A stretch of 64,000 nucleotides of DNA from Saccharina japonica (taxonomy: Eukaryota; Sar; Phaeophyceae; Laminariales; Laminariaceae): NCBI GenBank assembly GCA_008828725.1, contig MEHQ01000774.1, positions 626,863 through 690,862 on the forward strand. The letters are read 5' to 3'. The notes under the pieces were generated by a model. The model saw nothing but the letters and a program-made list of their open reading frames with translations, was not told the origin of the DNA and ran no database searches. Below are positions 59,727 through 64,000 of the stretch, one piece after another. The number at the start of each line of letters is the position of its first letter. Positions within the stretch are counted from its first letter, which is position 1. Made by a program: the position numbers and the translations under genes.

Positions 59727-61083
59727 CGTGATGCATCTCTACTAACATATATGAATATGTATCGAGTGAAGATGGCGGGTTGGGTAGGAGGGTCACGTTT
59801 AGTCTCCTGCTGTTGGCATGTTTAGTACTACACGGTCGTGTGACCTTTCTTCGTGACTAGGAATCGTGGATGCATTGCCCAGTATTTTGTTACCGGTCTC
59901 AGCGACCACCAGGTAGAGTTTGAGCCTTGGAATGTTTTGGACCCGAGTAAAGTAACGACGCTCACCATGGGGTTTGTACGACCTTCGCAGGTATTATACC
60001 TAGCCGTCGGTTGCAGTCACGTTGGATGCGTTTTACTACACGCAGTCGTATCGTTTTGTCCTTTTGTTTGTTTCGCGCGGTATGCGTAGGCTAAGCCTGG
60101 TCCGGCCATTTTTTAACCGAAATGGTCGGAAAAATAGGTTTTCGGTTTTCGGCGCCGATTTTCAGGGGTTTGGCTAAAAGCTGTATTTTCATGTTGAGCG
60201 TGTGTCCACCCACGCGGGGTGCCGGGGTCTCAACATGTTGCCAGTTTATAGTCGTCATTATATCAAATTAACGGCAAATAGTATTAAACCCCGGCTTTGA
60301 CTAGCACAGCAGGTCGAGGGCGATAATATACCAAAAACATACTGAAAACATATTTTGGGTGTCGACAAGGTTCACGAACAATCCGGATCCGACACCCCAT
60401 TGTCTATGTCGACATCCAGAGAGGGGGGGTGGCGTATATGATAAAGCCAGCATATATTATTTGAAAAAAATGTTTTTTACGTAAGTTCGTCGAGAAATCC
60501 CACCCCCCTGGTTATTTTAAAAAGTACACTATTAGGCTAATTATTATGCAATCGGAAACGTGGATCGAAAAAGCCGGTTTCCGACTGGAGACACAATCGG
60601 GCTTTCTTATACAGTTGAAAAAGAGCTTTTTCGATCACAACTCTTTTGATTGAGAAATCCAATCCACGAATCCCGTCGGAAAACTCCCGTCGGAAAACTC
60701 TCGGAAAACTCGAGTTTTTCGACTGGATTCGTGGATTGGATATCTCAATCGAAAATATTTTTGAAGCTCACCGCATCTCTCTTCACCGCTCCAAACACAC
60801 GGTCACGCCACCCAGCGGCAGCTTAAACACCTCTCCGATGCTGGGTTGACTGCTCTACTGCTGCTGTTCCTGCTGCTCGCAGCACAGCACCTCCTAGAAC
60901 CCGCGAGCAGGACACGAAGCAGTTTTCAAATCTCGTATCAACCGCCCCCAGGAAGAGCACAAAAAACTGCAAACTCGATCCGATTGACGACAGGGAAGGC
61001 ATACAGACACACCCCGTCGAATTTATAGTGGATCGGAAACCGGGTGTTTCAATCCTCTCAATCCGACGGCATAATAATTAGCC
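59727..61083. other. Region downstream of gene B
   Basis: AT-rich, with no gene recognised. It contains one strong hairpin (60640..60756) and short CTG and polypurine runs. The 3' UTR and polyadenylation site of gene B should lie at its start but no signal could be fixed. Confidence 0.45.
60640..60756. repeat. Long imperfect hairpin
   Basis: TTGATTGAGAAATCCAATCC and the bases to about 60685 pair with 60712-60756 (CGTGGATTGGATATCTCAAT), arms of about 45 bp with few mismatches and a loop of under 30 bp that itself repeats CGGAAAACTC. Confidence 0.75.
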
Positions 61084-61640
61084 TTACAGTACCTTTTTAG
61101 GAGTGTGCTGACGTTTTCGTGTTTTTTTCGTGGGCGCTGTCAACGGGGTTTTTGTTTCGTGCCGGAAATCCTCGCATCCAGCAAAATTAAGCAGGATTTT
61201 GATACACATCAAGCCTGCTTCTGTGAGACCTGGCCGAGTTTCAGAATCCGAGCTTAGCCGAGAAAATGTGCTTTGAGAAGCAGTCGATTTTGAATATACC
61301 TGCGGTACAAAATGAGCAGAAACCCGGGTCTTCAATTGTTTGGCAGAAATGGATAAAGTCGATGTTCCTTCGTCCATCTCAAACCTTCCAACACCTCGCA
61401 TTGGATGATGCTGGTGTGCCCTCTTCCTTGCCACTTTGTTTTCGTGCTTCTGTTCCTGCTCCTGTTCCTGCTGATGTTGTTGTTGCTGCTTGTCTGTTGT
61501 GGCGCATGGTTGATTCTGCCCCCGCTGAGCGTCGCCATTTGGAGGATCGGGAGTTTCGCTTCCCAGTATCCTTGTGATGTCGCGTGAGGCATTCAGCCGT
61601 AGCGGAGGAGGTAGAGGACCCTGATTTCGATTACCCTGGT
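61084..61640 (-). pseudogene. Gln-rich coding relic, possible 3' part
   Basis: The minus-strand frame reads SRDITRILGSETPDPPNGDA, then a QQQQHQQEQEQEQK low-complexity stretch, then a basic RKRAHQHHP segment and a Lys-rich end stopping at 61084. It looks coding in composition but matches no family I know. Upstream, the frame runs into the GGGTACCC-rich repeat. Confidence 0.35.
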
Positions 61641-62755
61641 ACCTGGCGGGTATAACCGGATGGGTCCCACCTGTGTAACGGGTAGGGTCCGGGCTCATTA
61701 CCCGCGGGTAGTCGGAGCCGATACTCGTAGTATGCGTAGGATAATTGCGTCGCTGGGAACCGGGTAATCGGGTACCCGTGGGTATTCCCAGTGACTTTAA
61801 GAGCTGGGTTATTCCCAGTGACTTTAGGAGCTGGGTTATGTCAGGCAAATGAAACTTTTTCCTATCATCCCCCCGTTTTTCCTACTTTATCCAAGTAACT
61901 TTTCCCAGTGACTTTAGGAGCTGGGTTATGTCAGGCAAATGAAACTTTTTCCTATCATCCCCCCGTTTTTCCTACTTTATCCAAGTAACTTATTTCGGCA
62001 AGGGAGTCGCGGGTGCAGCCTTCTCAGCATCCCGCAAGAAGACACTTCTTTGCGAACACCGATGCACTTGCATCTTTCAGGTTTGTTTTTTTCCGTTCAC
62101 GGATTCTTCGGTTTTCGAGCACAGGCGGTATGCTGCATACAGTATTGATGATGTGTGTGTTCTTCGCATGAAACTGTTCTTTCCACTCATGATGATGTGA
62201 TTTCCGTTGTTATTCCGCAACACTACAGACTACAGCAATATGCACGCGTATATACCTCGTACAACAGTAATTCAGCAATACCGAGTCAATCAGTAGTTGC
62301 AACTGTAGTATATTTTCCTTATTATCACTACAGTACTTCCCGATATGCTATACGTAGCGGGTCGGAAAATATTCACTGCAGTCGTCTAAGGGGGAGACCG
62401 TGAACCATCGGCCCCATACATACGTAATATATATGTTTAGTTTTTTTGCGCTTTCAAACGCATAATACCACGCCCGCGCAATGGAGCAATGCATGAGGAG
62501 GCAGCGTTAGGGGGATTACGTATCGAATCAACAATAAAACAATGTTCGTACTGGCTGTGTCGGGTATGTATAGAACGGTACTGTAGCGTGCATTATCTTC
62601 CATTCAAATTTCGATATCGTCGCATTGAAACCGGAAGACAAACTTCAACCAAATTGCCGGGTACCCGCCAGGTACCCGTTTTTCTCGGGTACCCGCTAAA
62701 AGGGCATTACCAGGCGGGTAGAGTAGGGTCCGGGCTAAAACAATAGTGGATACCC
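61640..62755. mobile_element. GGGTACCC-rich repeat interrupting the minus-strand relic
   Basis: Both ends are rich in GGGTACCCG and GGCGGGTA words, and GGGTAGGGTCCGGGCT (or GAGTAGGGTCCGGGCT) occurs near each end (about 61679 and 62714). The minus-strand coding-like text stops at one side and resumes at the other, suggesting an insertion. The exact ends are not defined. Confidence 0.5.
61813..61991 (+). repeat. Near-perfect tandem duplication, 90-bp period
   Basis: TCCCAGTGACTTTAGGAGCT starts at 61813 and again at 61903, and the two 90-bp units agree up to base 61991. A partial third start (CCCAGTGACTTTAAGAGCTG) lies just upstream. The identity implies a recent event or an assembly artefact. 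Confidence 0.95.
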
Positions 62756-63078
62756 GTTTCTGGCGGTGCGGCGGGGGACCTCTAGGTGGTGGCAGCGCCA
62801 GTCGCCGGTGCGGCGGGGGTCGCGGCAGCGGCGGCGGCGGTGGTGGTGGTAACGACGGTGGTGCCGGTGCCTCTGCCTCTCCCCCCAGTGCTTCCTCCTG
62901 CTCTTCGTCGTTGATAACATTTTTATGCTTCTTCAACTCAGAGCAGGATGAACAGTCCTTTCTCGCAGTCGGACCATGCAGCCCTGCCGACTGCTGCTGC
63001 TACGATTCAGCCTCCTTCATTGTCCGCGGGGGTAGCTGTGGCTGTGGCCATGGCGGCCGTCTGCTGTGGGCTGTGGCT

Positions 63079-63109
<31 letters not shown>

Positions 63110-63306
63110 TACGTGCTGCTCCTCCTATTGCTTTTCGCCGCCACTCGCCAATGTTTCCTTGCTCTGTCCCATCACGTTTTCCTGCTCGACAGCCGACCCT
63201 TGTGGCACCTACCGCCGCTGATGTTGCTGCTGATGCGGCGGCTGTTGCGACGGCGGCGTACGCGACAGTGGTCTCGTCGCTTGGGCTGGCTGCGATGGAG
63301 GCAGTC

Positions 63307-63352
<46 letters not shown>

Positions 63353-63990
63353 ATGCTGCTGCTGCCGCTGCTGTTGCTGTACCTGCTGCGAGGGCTCCCG
63401 CTCAGCCTCCGAATTCCTCTCTGGCCCGTCCTGGAGATGGCTCTGTTTGGAACACGAGCCGAATGTTTCTGGCAGCACCTGAAGTCTGTCACTCACGTGA
63501 ATATTGCCTGGGGGTGGGATGCAGCTGTTTACAGCTAGCTCGATTTTCCTCTCCACCCTCAATGCGTTGGCTGCTACGAGGACGGCATTCTTGGTTACTG
63601 TCACTTCTTAATATGCTCTCCCAAACTCCTCGTCGGCTAACTGTTCATAGCCGACGCACCGCCACAAAACGTATTTTCGATATTTGCATGCTTTGTCCGT
63701 GCAAAACGTCTCCATAAAGGTCTCCAACTCTCCCGGAGGCAAGTTCATATAAGCCGGTACTTCAGCGTTCCTTCACTGCTGCTGCTGCTGCTGCTGATTG
63801 CGTCAACGCTCGCTAGCTTCTAGATCCTGCCATACTTATGCCGTCCAATGCCCCACCCCAATACTCTCGGGTTAGTCCGCGTGTACGACTTCCCTCGCTA
63901 GTATGGCCCTGACCCAAGGCAAGTCTGCTGCATCAGTCTCTGCCACAAACGCGGGCATCGTTTCCAAAACCCAAACCTCTCCTATCCTGT
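62745..63990 (-). pseudogene. Gln-rich coding relic, possible 5' part, with C-to-T type stops
   Basis: On the minus strand one frame reads YMNLPPGELETFMETFCTDK, KYVLWRCVGYEQLADEEFGR, then VTVTKNAVLVAANALRVERK, SCIPPPGNIHVSDRLQVLPE and a long poly-Gln tract. It is cut by TGA (63773-63775), TAA (63608-63610), TAG (63209-63211), TAG (63125-63127) and TGA (63017-63019). Further down, another frame reads ARKDCSSCSELKKHKNVIND followed by an acidic and a Pro-rich stretch. The composition is protein-like but no family is recognised; a transposon-derived protein is possible. The gene would extend beyond the window. Confidence 0.45.
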
Positions 63991-64000
63991 CTCAACACAT

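Noticed and set aside
62746..63717. 323-codon plus-strand ORF rich in Gly, Ala and Val
   Set aside because: Its composition follows from GCT/GGC repeats; the minus strand carries the more protein-like text (YMNLPPGELETFMETFCTDK and the following stretch).

Overview
This is a nuclear window from a eukaryote with long introns and many repeats. The best guess is a photosynthetic stramenopile, probably a brown alga. The basis is the style of the tyrosinases, the style of the degraded Ty3/gypsy polyprotein and the gene structure (seven exons, introns of 0.7 to 8.4 kb). The organism is inferred and no marker gene proves it. Almost no DNA outside the two main genes looks protein-coding; most of it is repeats and old transposons.

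The two real genes are a divergent (head-to-head) pair of type-3 copper proteins of the tyrosinase family. Gene A is on the minus strand, from its start at 17929 down past base 1, so its last exon is cut by the window edge. Gene B is complete on the plus strand, 40806..59726, and predicts 801 residues. The first six exons of each gene could be placed by matching the copies. Exons 2 to 6 have identical lengths (129, 222, 119, 334 and 183 nt), all six introns have the same phase (0,0,0,2,0,0), and every intron is GT-AG. Both proteins begin with a short cytosolic tail and a single membrane anchor, followed by a lumenal or extracellular extension and the copper domain. The CuA histidines lie in exons 2 and 3. 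The CuB histidines are split between exon 5 (HxxxH) and exon 7 (DPxFWPMH).

The roughly 23 kb between the two starts holds a third, dead piece of a tyrosinase last exon (about 21465..21908, minus). This piece is joined to a Gly/Arg-rich ORF of unknown nature. The same interval holds a degenerate Ty3/gypsy element (about 23762..30100, plus) with recognisable protease, reverse transcriptase, RNase H, integrase and a chromodomain-like end. It also holds several terminal-inverted-repeat (TIR) elements and a 24-base assembly gap (37011..37034).

The introns are full of repeats: a tandem array of about 200 to 220 bp (10.85-11.87 kb), a Mutator-like TIR element with a 9-bp target duplication (14850..15479), a hAT-like element with a near-perfect 8-bp duplication (45622..46411), a large GAT microsatellite against the exon 2 acceptor of gene B, and a large GTT microsatellite just after its exon 3 donor. 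Downstream of gene B, on the minus strand (61.1-64 kb), lies a Gln-rich coding relic interrupted by a GGGTACCC-rich repeat.

If expressed, the two enzymes would oxidise phenols at a membrane or in the secretory or cell-wall space. Phenolic (phlorotannin-type) cross-linking or pigment formation is plausible, but the substrate cannot be read from sequence. No tRNA, rRNA, CRISPR or bacterial-type operon was found.
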